The translations under genes were made by a program, and so were the position numbers. A DNA stretch of 38,351 nucleotides from Actinomycetota bacterium (lineage in GTDB: Bacteria > Actinomycetota > Actinomycetes > Actinomycetales > Microbacteriaceae): positions 1 to 38,351 of the forward strand of contig WLNS01000002.1 in the NCBI GenBank assembly GCA_009699665.1, in the 5' to 3' direction. Of this stretch, positions 1-8,640 are shown one piece after another (positions within the stretch are counted from its first letter, which is position 1; each line of letters starts with the position of its first letter). A model generated the notes under the pieces. That model was given only the letters and a program-made list of their open reading frames with translations, did no database searches and had not been told where the DNA came from.

Positions 1-88
1 AATTCATCCTAAGCACCGCGAGGTCGCCATGAGGCGTCTGACGCCCCAGATAAACTGCGGTGATGATGCCCCGACGAGAAGGAATCGC

Positions 89-1351
89 GTGACCACACCA
101 GCGTTGAGCGACGAACAGCTCCGCATCTTTGAGCTGGTTGAAGACTCTCGCGAAAATCTTTTCATCACGGGTCGAGCCGGCACGGGCAAGTCGACACTTC
201 TGAATCACATAGCGGCTCACACGACAAAGCAGATTGCCATTTGTGCACCGACCGGAGTGGCGGCGCTCAATGTTGAGGGTCAAACTATTCACGCCCTGTT
301 CAACCTGCCTATCGGCTTGATCGGCAATCAAGATCTCACCCACAACCCGCACAAGCGCAAAATATTGGCGGCCATCGAGCTGCTCGTGATCGATGAAGTT
401 TCTATGGTTAATGCCGACGTGCTCGACGGTATCGACCGAACGCTGCGCGAGGTGCGCCACAAGCGCCACCTGCCTTTCGGCGGCGTTCAGGTGGTGATGT
501 TTGGCGACCCCTATCAGCTGCCTCCGGTGGATGCCAAGGGCATTGAACGCGAATATTTCGCCGACAACTACGCGTCGATGTGGTTCTTTGATGCTCGGGT
601 GTGGCGTGAAGCGGGCGTTTCGACGGTTGAACTCAACGAGATTCACCGGCAACATGACAATGACTTTAAGCGACTCCTTGAGGCCATCCGACGCAACGAA
701 GTGACCCAAGAAATGGCCGAAACGATTAACGACGTCGGAGCCCGCGAGGCTCCTGAGGGCATCATTACGCTGGCGACGCGCAATGATCGGGTCACCACGA
801 TTAATGCCCGGCACCTGGCCGAACTTCCCGGAAAACCAAAGTCGGCCGTGGCCGATGTCAACGGGGAATTTCCGCCCGGCTGGTTTCCCGCCGACGAGGA
901 ACTTCACCTTAAGCCCGGCGCGCAGGTGATGTTTCTGCGCAATGACCCCGACGGCCGCTGGGTGAATGGCACCATTGGCCGGGTCAGCAAGATTGGCGCC
1001 AACGTCAGTGTCGAGGTAGACGGCAACGTGCACGAGGTCATGCCCTCAACGTGGGAGCGATTTCGCTATAGCTACCGGGCTGCGACCAAAGAACTGACGC
1101 GTGAGGTCGTTGCGGAATTCACTCAGGTTCCGCTTCGTTTGGCGTGGGCGATGACCATTCACAAGTCCCAAGGCCAGACATACGACCAAGCGGTCATCGA
1201 TCTCGCCTCGGGAGCATTTGCCGCGGGCCAAACCTACGTTGCACTGAGTCGCCTCACGTCGCTGGACGGTCTCTACCTGACGCGTCCGCTGAAGCCCGCT
1301 GACGTGCGCGTAGACCCCAACGTCGAGCGGTTCATGGCGGCACTCCGTTAG
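89..1351 (+). CDS. PIF1/RecD-like DNA helicase (AAA ATPase)
   Basis: Walker A ITGRAGTGKSTLL, Walker B LLVIDEVSMV, C-terminal LAWAMTIHKSQGQTYDQAVIDL and TYVALSR motifs. The ORF opens at 29, but a GTG at 89 preceded by a purine-rich RBS (gagaagga) is the more likely start. Confidence 0.85.
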   Translation: MTTPALSDEQLRIFELVEDSRENLFITGRAGTGKSTLLNHIAAHTTKQIAICAPTGVAALNVEGQTIHALFNLPIGLIGNQDLTHNPHKRKILAAIELLVIDEVSMVNADVLDGIDRTLREVRHKRHLPFGGVQVVMFGDPYQLPPVDAKGIEREYFADNYASMWFFDARVWREAGVSTVELNEIHRQHDNDFKRLLEAIRRNEVTQEMAETINDVGAREAPEGIITLATRNDRVTTINARHLAELPGKPKSAVADVNGEFPPGWFPADEELHLKPGAQVMFLRNDPDGRWVNGTIGRVSKIGANVSVEVDGNVHEVMPSTWERFRYSYRAATKELTREVVAEFTQVPLRLAWAMTIHKSQGQTYDQAVIDLASGAFAAGQTYVALSRLTSLDGLYLTRPLKPADVRVDPNVERFMAALR

Positions 1352-1358
1352 AGAAAGA

Positions 1359-1481
1359 CCCTCGCCAATCCAACAACCTCAACGGTCGTTGGCCCCTGCG
1401 CGCGTCCCCGCCGGTGGCGTGGGCCCAGGGAATCGACGATTCCAGCGCCGCCCTCGCCAATCCAACAACCTCAACGGTCGT
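1359..1481. repeat. Pair of 31-bp direct repeats (1359-1389 and 1451-1481)
   Basis: ccctcgccaatccaacaacctcaacggtcgt occurs twice, 92 bp apart, between the helicase stop and the tRNA. The spacer contains the 13-nt perfect inverted repeat gaatcgacgattc (1430-1442). Confidence 0.9.
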
Positions 1482-1488
1482 CGGCTTG

Positions 1489-1559
1489 AGCGGGCGACGG
1501 GAATCGAACCCGCGCTATCAGCTTGGGAAGCTGAAGTTCTGCCATTGAACTACGCCCGC
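1489..1559 (-). tRNA. tRNA-Gly (anticodon CCC)
   Basis: Reverse complement GCGGGCG TA GTTCAATGGCAGAAC T TCAGC TTCCCAA GCTGA TAGC GCGGGTTCGATTCCCGT CGCCCGC T folds as a cloverleaf with a 7-bp acceptor stem, loop TTCCCAA and a GGTTCGATTCC T-arm. No encoded CCA. Confidence 0.95.
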
Positions 1560-1640
1560 AGTGGTTCGCCGTTTAGCGTAGCAAGGGCTTCGACGCGCTG
1601 CCTACGCTGGGCTCCGATGGGCCTGCTTTAGACTGGGCGG

Positions 1641-2246
1641 GTGCTTCTTTCCGATCGCGACATTCGAGCCCAGATTGATGCCGGCAGAATTGCTCTCGAC
1701 CCTTATGACGCGGGCATGATTCAGCCGTCGAGCATTGACGTTCGCATAGATCGCTACTTTCGACTTTTTGACAATCACAAGTATGCGGTCATTGATCCGG
1801 CGCAGGATCAACCCGACCTCACCCGACTCATCGGGGTGGAGGCCAACGAGCCCTTTATTCTGCACCCGGGCGAGTTTGTGTTGGGCGCCACCTACGAGCA
1901 GGTCACGTTGCCCGACGATATTGCCGCGCGTCTTGAGGGCAAGAGTTCACTGGGACGGCTCGGACTCCTCACGCACTCGACGGCCGGATTTATCGACCCC
2001 GGGTTTTCTGGTCATGTCACCCTCGAATTATCAAACATGGCCACCCTTCCGGTGAAGCTGTGGCCGGGTATGAAGATTGGCCAGCTGTGCTTCTTTCAGC
2101 TCTCGTCGCCCACAGAAAAGCCCTACGGCTCGGCAGATTACAAGTCGCGCTATCAGGGTCAGCGGGGGCCGACGGCCTCGCGGTCGTTTGCTAACTTCCA
2201 CGTCACCGACGTGAGTGTGACGAACGCCGGTGCTCCGGGCGAGTAA
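1641..2246 (+). CDS. dcd: dCTP deaminase
   Basis: [34 protein letters not shown]..; [35 protein letters not shown] motif; [12 protein letters not shown]-terminus. GTG start. Confidence 0.95.
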   Translation: MLLSDRDIRAQIDAGRIALDPYDAGMIQPSSIDVRIDRYFRLFDNHKYAVIDPAQDQPDLTRLIGVEANEPFILHPGEFVLGATYEQVTLPDDIAARLEGKSSLGRLGLLTHSTAGFIDPGFSGHVTLELSNMATLPVKLWPGMKIGQLCFFQLSSPTEKPYGSADYKSRYQGQRGPTASRSFANFHVTDVSVTNAGAPGE

Positions 2247-2265
2247 CTGACGCGCTGGCGAAATG

Positions 2266-2291
2266 ACTCGTAACGATATATCGTTACGAGT
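2266..2291. promoter_or_regulatory. 26-bp perfect palindrome, candidate PadR operator
   Basis: ACTCGTAACGATATATCGTTACGAGT equals its own reverse complement and ends 25 bp before the PadR start codon. Confidence 0.8.
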
Positions 2292-2315
2292 ACATCGATT
2301 CGCACGGAGGTCATC

Positions 2316-2861
2316 ATGAAAGAGTCCTGGTTTAAGAATTCTGACGGTGCGTGGCCGGGTGCCGCGGCGTGGGAGACCCTCGACGATCTGCGCCACCAGT
2401 TCAAGCGCAACGTCGACATGCGCATGCGCCGCGGCGATGTGCGCGCTGCCATCATTCGCCTCTTGGCCGAGTCACCCATGCACGGCTACCAGATCATTCA
2501 CGAAATTGAGACGCGCAGCGGGGGGGCGTGGAAGCCCAGCCCCGGGTCGATTTATCCAGCTCTGCAGTTGCTGGCCGACGAGGGTCTGATTGTCTCCCAT
2601 GAGGCCGAAGGACGGCGCACCCATTCCCTCACCGAGAGTGGTCGTGCGCTGGCCGAGAGCGAATCGACCGTTACGGCGCCATGGGTCACCGGAAGTGACC
2701 GGGAACCCGGACCCCGTGGTGCTCTGGCCATGGCGGGCATTACGGTCGCCCGGGCTGCCGCCGACGTTGCCCGCAAGGCTAAAGAAGAGAAGATTCTTGA
2801 GGCCACGAGCGTCCTCGACGAGGCCGCGAAAAAACTGCGGGCGATGTTGACGCAAGATTAA
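2316..2861 (+). CDS. PadR family transcriptional regulator
   Basis: RGDVRAAIIRLLAESPMHGYQIIHEIETRSGGAWKPSPGSIYPALQLLADEGLI is a typical PadR winged-helix sequence. RBS cggagg upstream of ATG. Confidence 0.93.
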   Translation: MKESWFKNSDGAWPGAAAWETLDDLRHQFKRNVDMRMRRGDVRAAIIRLLAESPMHGYQIIHEIETRSGGAWKPSPGSIYPALQLLADEGLIVSHEAEGRRTHSLTESGRALAESESTVTAPWVTGSDREPGPRGALAMAGITVARAAADVARKAKEEKILEATSVLDEAAKKLRAMLTQD

Positions 2862-2864
2862 GGG

Positions 2865-4598
2865 GTGGCACAACCCAACTCCGGCATCGCAAGCGAGCCC
2901 ATGACAGCGCGTCGATCGCGCTCACGTTACCGACGGATTGTTCGCTTTGCCGCACGACAGTTGGTCTCAACGTGGTGGTTCGAGCTCGTGCTACCGCGCA
3001 TGGGCCTGCGCTCAATCTCGGCCCGAACGCGCACCCGGCGACTCACCCTGATTGCGCGGCGGTTTCACGACCTGGCCATCGATCTCAGCGGCCTCATGAT
3101 CAAGCTGGGTCAGTTCATGTCCACCCGCCTCGACGTATTACCGCCCGTCATCACCAACGAGCTCAGTGGTCTTCAGGACGAAGTACCGGCCGTGGGGTTC
3201 GATGCCATTCGCGCCCTGGCGGAACGCGAACTGGGCGTTCCGCTCGAGGTGGCATTTAGTTGGGTTGACCCCGTGCCGCTGGCCGCCGCATCGCTCGGCC
3301 AAGTGCACCGCGCCATTCTCTCGGGGGCCGACCAAGAGCTCACCGGGCTGAAAGATGTGGTGATCAAGATTCAACGTCCGGGAATCGATACGGTGGTCGA
3401 CATCGACCTGCGAGCCCTTCGCCGGGTGGCCGGGTGGCTCAGTCGAATTCGTCTCATCAACAGACGGGCTGACATGCCCCGACTGATGGAGGAGTTTGCC
3501 ACCACTTGCCTCGAAGAGATCGACTACCTCAACGAGGGCGCCAACGCCGAGCGCTTTGGGATCAACTTTGCCGACAACCCGCGGGTGCGCGTGCCCGAGA
3601 TGGTGTGGGAGCGATCGACCCGCCGTGTGCTCACCATGGAAGACGTGACCGACATCAAGATCACCGATATCGATGGGTTGCGGGCTGCCGGCATCAACCC
3701 GAATGATGTTGCCGACGAGTTCGCTCGCGTCATGCTCGATCAGGTGCTCATGGACGGCTTTTTTCACGCCGACCCGCACCCCGGCAACGTGTTCGTGCAA
3801 CCATTGCCGGTTGCCGATGGTCAGACTGCGCCGAACTGGCGACTCACGTTCATCGACTTCGGCATGATGGGACAGGTGCCGGCCGGACTGGCCAAGGCTC
3901 TGCGGTCCACGCTGATTGCGGCTGCATCGCGCGATGGCGCGGGAATGATCGAGGGCATGCGCGAGGTGGGCGTGCTGATGCCAAGCGCGGACACGGTGGA
4001 ACTGGAGCGAGCCTTCATTAAACTGTTCGACCGGTTTGGCGGGCTGGGTTTTGCCGAGCTGCAGAAGGTTGACCCCCAGGAATATCGTGCGTTTGCGAAG
4101 GAGTTTTCCGACGTTGTTCGGGCGCTCCCCTTCCAATTTCCCGAGAATTTCTTGCTCGTCGTGCGGGCGCTATCGCTCATCTCCGGCATGTGCAGTTCGC
4201 TCAATCCGGAGTTCAACCTTTGGAACGCCGTTGAGCCCTACTCGGCCAAACTGGTGCGGGCTGAGGGTGGAAATTTCGTTCGAGCTTTCATCAACGACGG
4301 CCTCTCGTCACTTCGGCTCGCGGCCAAACTGCCCAAGCGCCTCGACGCGCTCATCTCCCGCGCCGAGCTCGGCCAGATCTCTGTGCGCGCTCCCGAACTC
4401 GAACGTCACACCCGAACGCTCAACCGCACCGTACGCCGTGTGATTTCGGCGGTCCTTTTTGCGGCCCTTTTTCTCGGCGGCTTGATCGTGATTGACCGCT
4501 CTGCCACCCTGGGCATCGTGCTGCTGTCGGTTTCTGCGCTGCCTCTGTTGCACGCGCTGTTTGCCGGCATGTTCTCTCGGCGCGGACCCTTGCCCTAG
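2865..4598 (+). CDS. AarF/UbiB/ABC1-type atypical kinase
   Basis: LIKLGQFMSTRLDVLPPVITNELSGLQDEVP, AAASLGQVHRA, VVIKIQRPGI, LDQVLMDGFFHADPHPGNVF, LTFIDFGMMG; two C-terminal TM segments. Confidence 0.93.
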   Translation: MAQPNSGIASEPMTARRSRSRYRRIVRFAARQLVSTWWFELVLPRMGLRSISARTRTRRLTLIARRFHDLAIDLSGLMIKLGQFMSTRLDVLPPVITNELSGLQDEVPAVGFDAIRALAERELGVPLEVAFSWVDPVPLAAASLGQVHRAILSGADQELTGLKDVVIKIQRPGIDTVVDIDLRALRRVAGWLSRIRLINRRADMPRLMEEFATTCLEEIDYLNEGANAERFGINFADNPRVRVPEMVWERSTRRVLTMEDVTDIKITDIDGLRAAGINPNDVADEFARVMLDQVLMDGFFHADPHPGNVFVQPLPVADGQTAPNWRLTFIDFGMMGQVPAGLAKALRSTLIAAASRDGAGMIEGMREVGVLMPSADTVELERAFIKLFDRFGGLGFAELQKVDPQEYRAFAKEFSDVVRALPFQFPENFLLVVRALSLISGMCSSLNPEFNLWNAVEPYSAKLVRAEGGNFVRAFINDGLSSLRLAAKLPKRLDALISRAELGQISVRAPELERHTRTLNRTVRRVISAVLFAALFLGGLIVIDRSATLGIVLLSVSALPLLHALFAGMFSRRGPLP

Positions 4599-4627
4599 TT
4601 CACGACCGGCACGCGAGTCGGGCAGGG

Positions 4628-5206
4628 CTAGGCACCTGTCGTGTTTGGCGTGATTCCCATCGGCGAAACAATGGCGGCCCACGCCCACTCGGTAGCTTTT
4701 TCGGCAGACGGCAACGGCTTCATGCTGATCCACTCGCGAATAACACCCAGCACGGCACCCGCGATGCTCGCGGCGGCAATGTTTACGGGCACGGCCAGGG
4801 CTTTTTGGGCTTCCGGCTGACTCAGTCCAAGCGTGGCCAAGCGCGCCATGCGATCGGTAAGCCGCGCAACGATGACGGGCGAGCCAGACGAGCTGAGCAG
4901 TGTGCGATAGAGACCAACGTTGTCGCGAACATGGGACAAAAACTTGTAAATGGTGTCGCGAGAATCTGCTTCCTGAGCTGATTCGTTCACCGATTCAAGG
5001 TGAGCTGACGCTTGCTCGGCAAAACTATCAAGCGCGTCGGCGAGCAGCGTCTCTTTGTCGGGGTAGTGCTGATAGAACGTGCTGCGGTTGATCCCGGCAG
5101 CCTCGGCGATGTCTGACACCGAAAGGTGAGCAAACTCGCGTTCTCGACACAGCTCAAGCAGGGCGGTCTGCATGCTGGTTCGCGTGCGCAAGATTCGGGG
5201 GTCCAC
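4628..5206 (-). CDS. TetR/AcrR family transcriptional regulator
   Basis: TRTSMQTALLELCREREFAHLSVSDIAEAAGINRSTFYQHYPDKETLLADAL HTH. Divergent from the MMPL transporter. Confidence 0.9.
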   Translation of the reverse strand: MDPRILRTRTSMQTALLELCREREFAHLSVSDIAEAAGINRSTFYQHYPDKETLLADALDSFAEQASAHLESVNESAQEADSRDTIYKFLSHVRDNVGLYRTLLSSSGSPVIVARLTDRMARLATLGLSQPEAQKALAVPVNIAAASIAGAVLGVIREWISMKPLPSAEKATEWAWAAIVSPMGITPNTTGA

Positions 5207-5349
5207 GCTTTTCCATTTCCTGTTAAACCGGTGTGAAAAAGTCTACACTCGGCGGCTATCCAACAGATGTTTGTTATCCTACAAGTGTCGGTTTTCTGTT
5301 GACCGCTCACCTTTTTCAAGGTTCTTCCGTAACGCGTAAAGGATGCGTC

Positions 5350-8067
5350 ATGGCTCGATTTCTCTATTGGCTCGGTAACTTCTCAGCCCGCCGCGCGTGG
5401 CTAGTCATTGGCTCGTGGGTGCTCATTTTGGGCGTTGCCCTGGGAGCCGCACTCGGCCTGGGGGGAACTCTCTCGAGCACGGTCACGTTGGACGGCACCC
5501 CAGCGCAATCCGTCATCGATCAACTGGCGAAGTCTTTTCCCGCAGCATCCCGCGGAAGTGCCCAAGTGGTCTTTCACAAGACAGACGGTTCCTCGTTCTC
5601 TTCGGCCGAAACGGCAGCCATTAATCAGGCTCTCGCCGCGGCAACGAATGTCTCAGGTGTCGATGCCGTGCTCAATCCCTTTGAGGCGCAAGCTGCCAAA
5701 GATCAGAAGGTTGCAGAACTTAACGCATCTCGAGCACAACTCGACGCGGCACCGGCGGAGCTCGCCGATGCGCTGGCTCAGATTGATGCGGGCCGAGCGC
5801 AGATCACGGCTGCTGAGACTCAGCTCGATCTCGGTCAGAGCGACGTGACGAACGGACGCGCACAATTAGCGAGTAAGAAAAGCGAACTCACGGCGTCACT
5901 GGGTCAGCTGGATGCGGCCCTTGCGCAGGCAGTGGGTGCGGGAGCACCGCAAGCCCAAATAGACGCCTTGACGACGCAGCGACAGCAGCTGCGCGACGGT
6001 TTGGCCCAGGTGTTGACACAGGCAGCGACACTCGCGCAGGCTCAGGTGAATATCGACCAAAACCGCGCGAGCCTGAACGCCAAGAAATCAGATCTGTTGA
6101 CCTCTGAGGCCCAGATCACCCAGGCGAGAACTGACCTGCCAGCTCAGTCGCAGCGACTGGCGTGGGGCGAAGAACTGCTCACGGCCGCGCAAAACTATCG
6201 ACTCGTCTCGACCGATGGGCAGACAGCCTTGGGGGCGGTCTATTTCAGCACGCCCCTGGCAGACGTTTCGGCGGTTCAGAAACAGGCTGTCGTGGATGCC
6301 CTGTCGACGCTCGATGTGCCGAACGTGCGAGTCGACTTTTCGAAAGAACTGACAACGTCACTGGGCACTCTCGTGGGACCGGGCGAAATTGCTGGCCTCA
6401 TCATCGCGGCCATTGTGTTGTTCATCATGCTGGGAACATTTGTGGCGGCCGGGTTGCCCGTATTGAGCGCACTCTTAGGTGTCGGCGTGAGCGCGTTGGC
6501 CGCGTTCGGTCTGTCGTCGGCCATCAGCATGAATTCAACGACGCCCACGCTCGCCATCATGCTCGGGTTGGCGGTCGGCATCGACTATGCCCTGTTCATT
6601 CTTAACCGTCATCGCCGGCAACTGAAAAGTGGCATGGGAATGAGAGAGTCCATCGCGCTGGCAAACGGAACATCCGGTAGTGCCGTGCTCTTTGCCGGGC
6701 TCACGGTGATCATTGCTCTGCTCGCCCTCAATCTCACCGGCATCGGGTTTTTAGGTCTGATGGGAACGATTGGCGCCGGCGCCATCGCCATCTCGGTGCT
6801 CTCAGCTCTCACGTTCACACCGGCATTGATGCACCTTTTCGGCCTCAAGCTGTTGAACCGCAAGGAGCGCGCGGTTCGTGCTCAGATCCTGAACGGCGAA
6901 ATGCCCGAGGTGAAACCGAAGGCCGTGGCCCGGGCCAAAAAAGAAATATGGGCCGCCAAGCGTCCCCTCGTTGCCCTCGCGCTCACCATCGGCGTCTTGG
7001 CCGTGGCCGCTATTCCTTTTGGGTCTATGCGGCTCGGACTTTCGGACGGATCATCGGAGCCGGTCGACTCAACCCAGTACCAGGCCTTCGCGCTGACGAG
7101 CGACGCCTTTGGTGCCGGCCAAAATGGTCAAATTACGGCAGCCGTTTCTTTTGATCGCGTGCTCACGGGCGACGACCTGCTGCGCACCAAGGCCGTTATC
7201 GTGCAGAGCCTAATGGCCGTGCCCAATGTGGTGTCGGCTGTCACGGGCGATCCGTCGCCGGACGGCAAAACGCTGGCCTTTTCGGTTGTCCCCACCGAAG
7301 GGCCTGCATCATCGTCTACCGAAGCCGTCGTGAAGGAACTTCGGGCTCAGGCGCCGACTATTCTGAACGACACCGGCGGAACTCTGGGCGTGACCGGTTT
7401 GGCCGCGGTGAATATCGATATTTCGCAAAAACTCTCGGACGCCCTGCCTCTCTATCTCGGCACTGTCCTCGGCCTCAGCATCTTGCTGATGATTCTCGTC
7501 TTCCGCTCTATCGCGGTTCCCGTCGTGGCCAGCCTCGGCTTTCTCTTGTCGGTCTTCGCGTCCCTGGGCGCCGTCACGGCCGTGTATCAGTGGGGGTGGT
7601 TGGGCACCATCTTTGGCGTGCACGATCCGGGACCCATTATGAACTTTTTGCCCACCATTTTGATTGGCGTGCTGTTTGGCTTGGCCATGGATTACCAGCT
7701 ATTTCTGGCAACCGGCATACGTGAGGCATTTGCGCGGGGCACGGGTGCCCGCGCGGCCATCACGCAGGGTGTTCGTGCCGGGCGAGCCGTGGTGATTGCC
7801 GCCGCCATCATCATGATTGCGGTCTTCGGCAGCTTCGCGTTCGCCGAGTCGACCATGATTCGACCGATGGGCTTTGGCCTGGCCTTCGGCGTGCTCGTCG
7901 ATGCCTTCCTGGTTCGACTGCTGCTTGTGCCAGCCACACTTCGTCTCTTGGGCCGGTGGGCGTGGTGGTTGCCACGCTGGCTCGATCGCCTGCTTCCCGA
8001 TCTTGACGTTGAGGGAGCAAAGCTTGAGCGCGGCCCCGAGAAGGAGTCCTACGTTCTGGTGGCCTAG
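5350..8067 (+). CDS. MMPL/RND-family membrane transporter with a long extracytoplasmic coiled-coil insertion
   Basis: MARFLYWLGNFSARRAWLVIGSWVLILG..; GLAVGIDYALFILNRHR and GLAMDYQLFLATGIREAFARG motifs; 12-TM-like layout. ATG at 5350 preferred over the upstream ORF opening at 5233. Confidence 0.9.
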   Translation: MARFLYWLGNFSARRAWLVIGSWVLILGVALGAALGLGGTLSSTVTLDGTPAQSVIDQLAKSFPAASRGSAQVVFHKTDGSSFSSAETAAINQALAAATNVSGVDAVLNPFEAQAAKDQKVAELNASRAQLDAAPAELADALAQIDAGRAQITAAETQLDLGQSDVTNGRAQLASKKSELTASLGQLDAALAQAVGAGAPQAQIDALTTQRQQLRDGLAQVLTQAATLAQAQVNIDQNRASLNAKKSDLLTSEAQITQARTDLPAQSQRLAWGEELLTAAQNYRLVSTDGQTALGAVYFSTPLADVSAVQKQAVVDALSTLDVPNVRVDFSKELTTSLGTLVGPGEIAGLIIAAIVLFIMLGTFVAAGLPVLSALLGVGVSALAAFGLSSAISMNSTTPTLAIMLGLAVGIDYALFILNRHRRQLKSGMGMRESIALANGTSGSAVLFAGLTVIIALLALNLTGIGFLGLMGTIGAGAIAISVLSALTFTPALMHLFGLKLLNRKERAVRAQILNGEMPEVKPKAVARAKKEIWAAKRPLVALALTIGVLAVAAIPFGSMRLGLSDGSSEPVDSTQYQAFALTSDAFGAGQNGQITAAVSFDRVLTGDDLLRTKAVIVQSLMAVPNVVSAVTGDPSPDGKTLAFSVVPTEGPASSSTEAVVKELRAQAPTILNDTGGTLGVTGLAAVNIDISQKLSDALPLYLGTVLGLSILLMILVFRSIAVPVVASLGFLLSVFASLGAVTAVYQWGWLGTIFGVHDPGPIMNFLPTILIGVLFGLAMDYQLFLATGIREAFARGTGARAAITQGVRAGRAVVIAAAIIMIAVFGSFAFAESTMIRPMGFGLAFGVLVDAFLVRLLLVPATLRLLGRWAWWLPRWLDRLLPDLDVEGAKLERGPEKESYVLVA

Positions 8068-8609
8068 TGTCGCGGGCCGAGCAGGCCAGCGTCTGCGAGC
8101 GCCGGCAGTTGCAGTGTTATCCACGGGCTAAATGCCCAGGGGGTTGCGGCGATTGCCGTCAGCAGATCGGCAGGCGCCACCCAGCGCAATTCGCAGACTT
8201 CGCTGGCGATCGGACGCGGAACATCGTCCGAGTGCGCCACGAACACCGGGCAGATCTCGTTCTCAACGATGCCCGAGGCATCCACCGCTCGATACCGAAA
8301 GTTCGGAAGAGCTTCGCTGACCCGGGTCACCGTGAAGCCAAGCTCTTCACGAGCCCGTCGATGCAGCGCCTCCTCGAGTGCTTCGTCGGGTCCGGGATGT
8401 CCACAAAACGAGTTTGTCCAGACCCCGGGCCACGTCTTTTTGCTGAGTGCGCGGCGAGTCACCAAAACGTGGCCCTCCGCGTTGAAGACGTGACACGAAA
8501 ATGCAAGGTGCAGAACCGTGTCGTTGGTGTGCACAGTGGCCTTTTCGGCTGTGCCCACGGGCTGGCCATCATTCGAAACGAGCACCACCAACTCGGTCAC
8601 CCTGCCCAC
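8064..8609 (-). CDS. idi: Isopentenyl-diphosphate delta-isomerase, type I (NUDIX)
   Basis: LHLAFSCHVFNAEGHVLVTRRALSKKTWPGVWTNSFCGHPGPDEALEEALHRRAREELGF. Its stop codon overlaps the convergent MMPL stop in the shared tetranucleotide CTAG (8064-8067). An internal GTG at 8598-8600 is an alternative start. Confidence 0.93.
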   Translation of the reverse strand: MGRVTELVVLVSNDGQPVGTAEKATVHTNDTVLHLAFSCHVFNAEGHVLVTRRALSKKTWPGVWTNSFCGHPGPDEALEEALHRRAREELGFTVTRVSEALPNFRYRAVDASGIVENEICPVFVAHSDDVPRPIASEVCELRWVAPADLLTAIAATPWAFSPWITLQLPALADAGLLGPRH

Positions 8610-8640
8610 GTCCCTTACGTTTGATAGATAGTCTCAGACT

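Noticed and set aside
1421-1428. gggccc-rich region after the helicase as an intrinsic terminator
   Set aside because: No stable stem followed by a U-tract could be drawn.
1389-1631. 80-aa ORF containing ERATGIEPALSAWEAEVLPLNYARS
   Set aside because: This is the spurious translation of the opposite strand of tRNA-Gly, a common false hypothetical protein.
3138-4136. 332-aa minus-strand ORF
   Set aside because: Shadow ORF fully antisense to the AarF/UbiB-like kinase; composition-driven, with no recognisable domain.
8115-8123. TTATCCACG, a near-consensus DnaA box
   Set aside because: One mismatch, inside idi coding sequence, isolated; expected by chance.
8067-8624. 185-aa plus-strand ORF
   Set aside because: Antisense to idi, which has a full NUDIX-type isomerase sequence.
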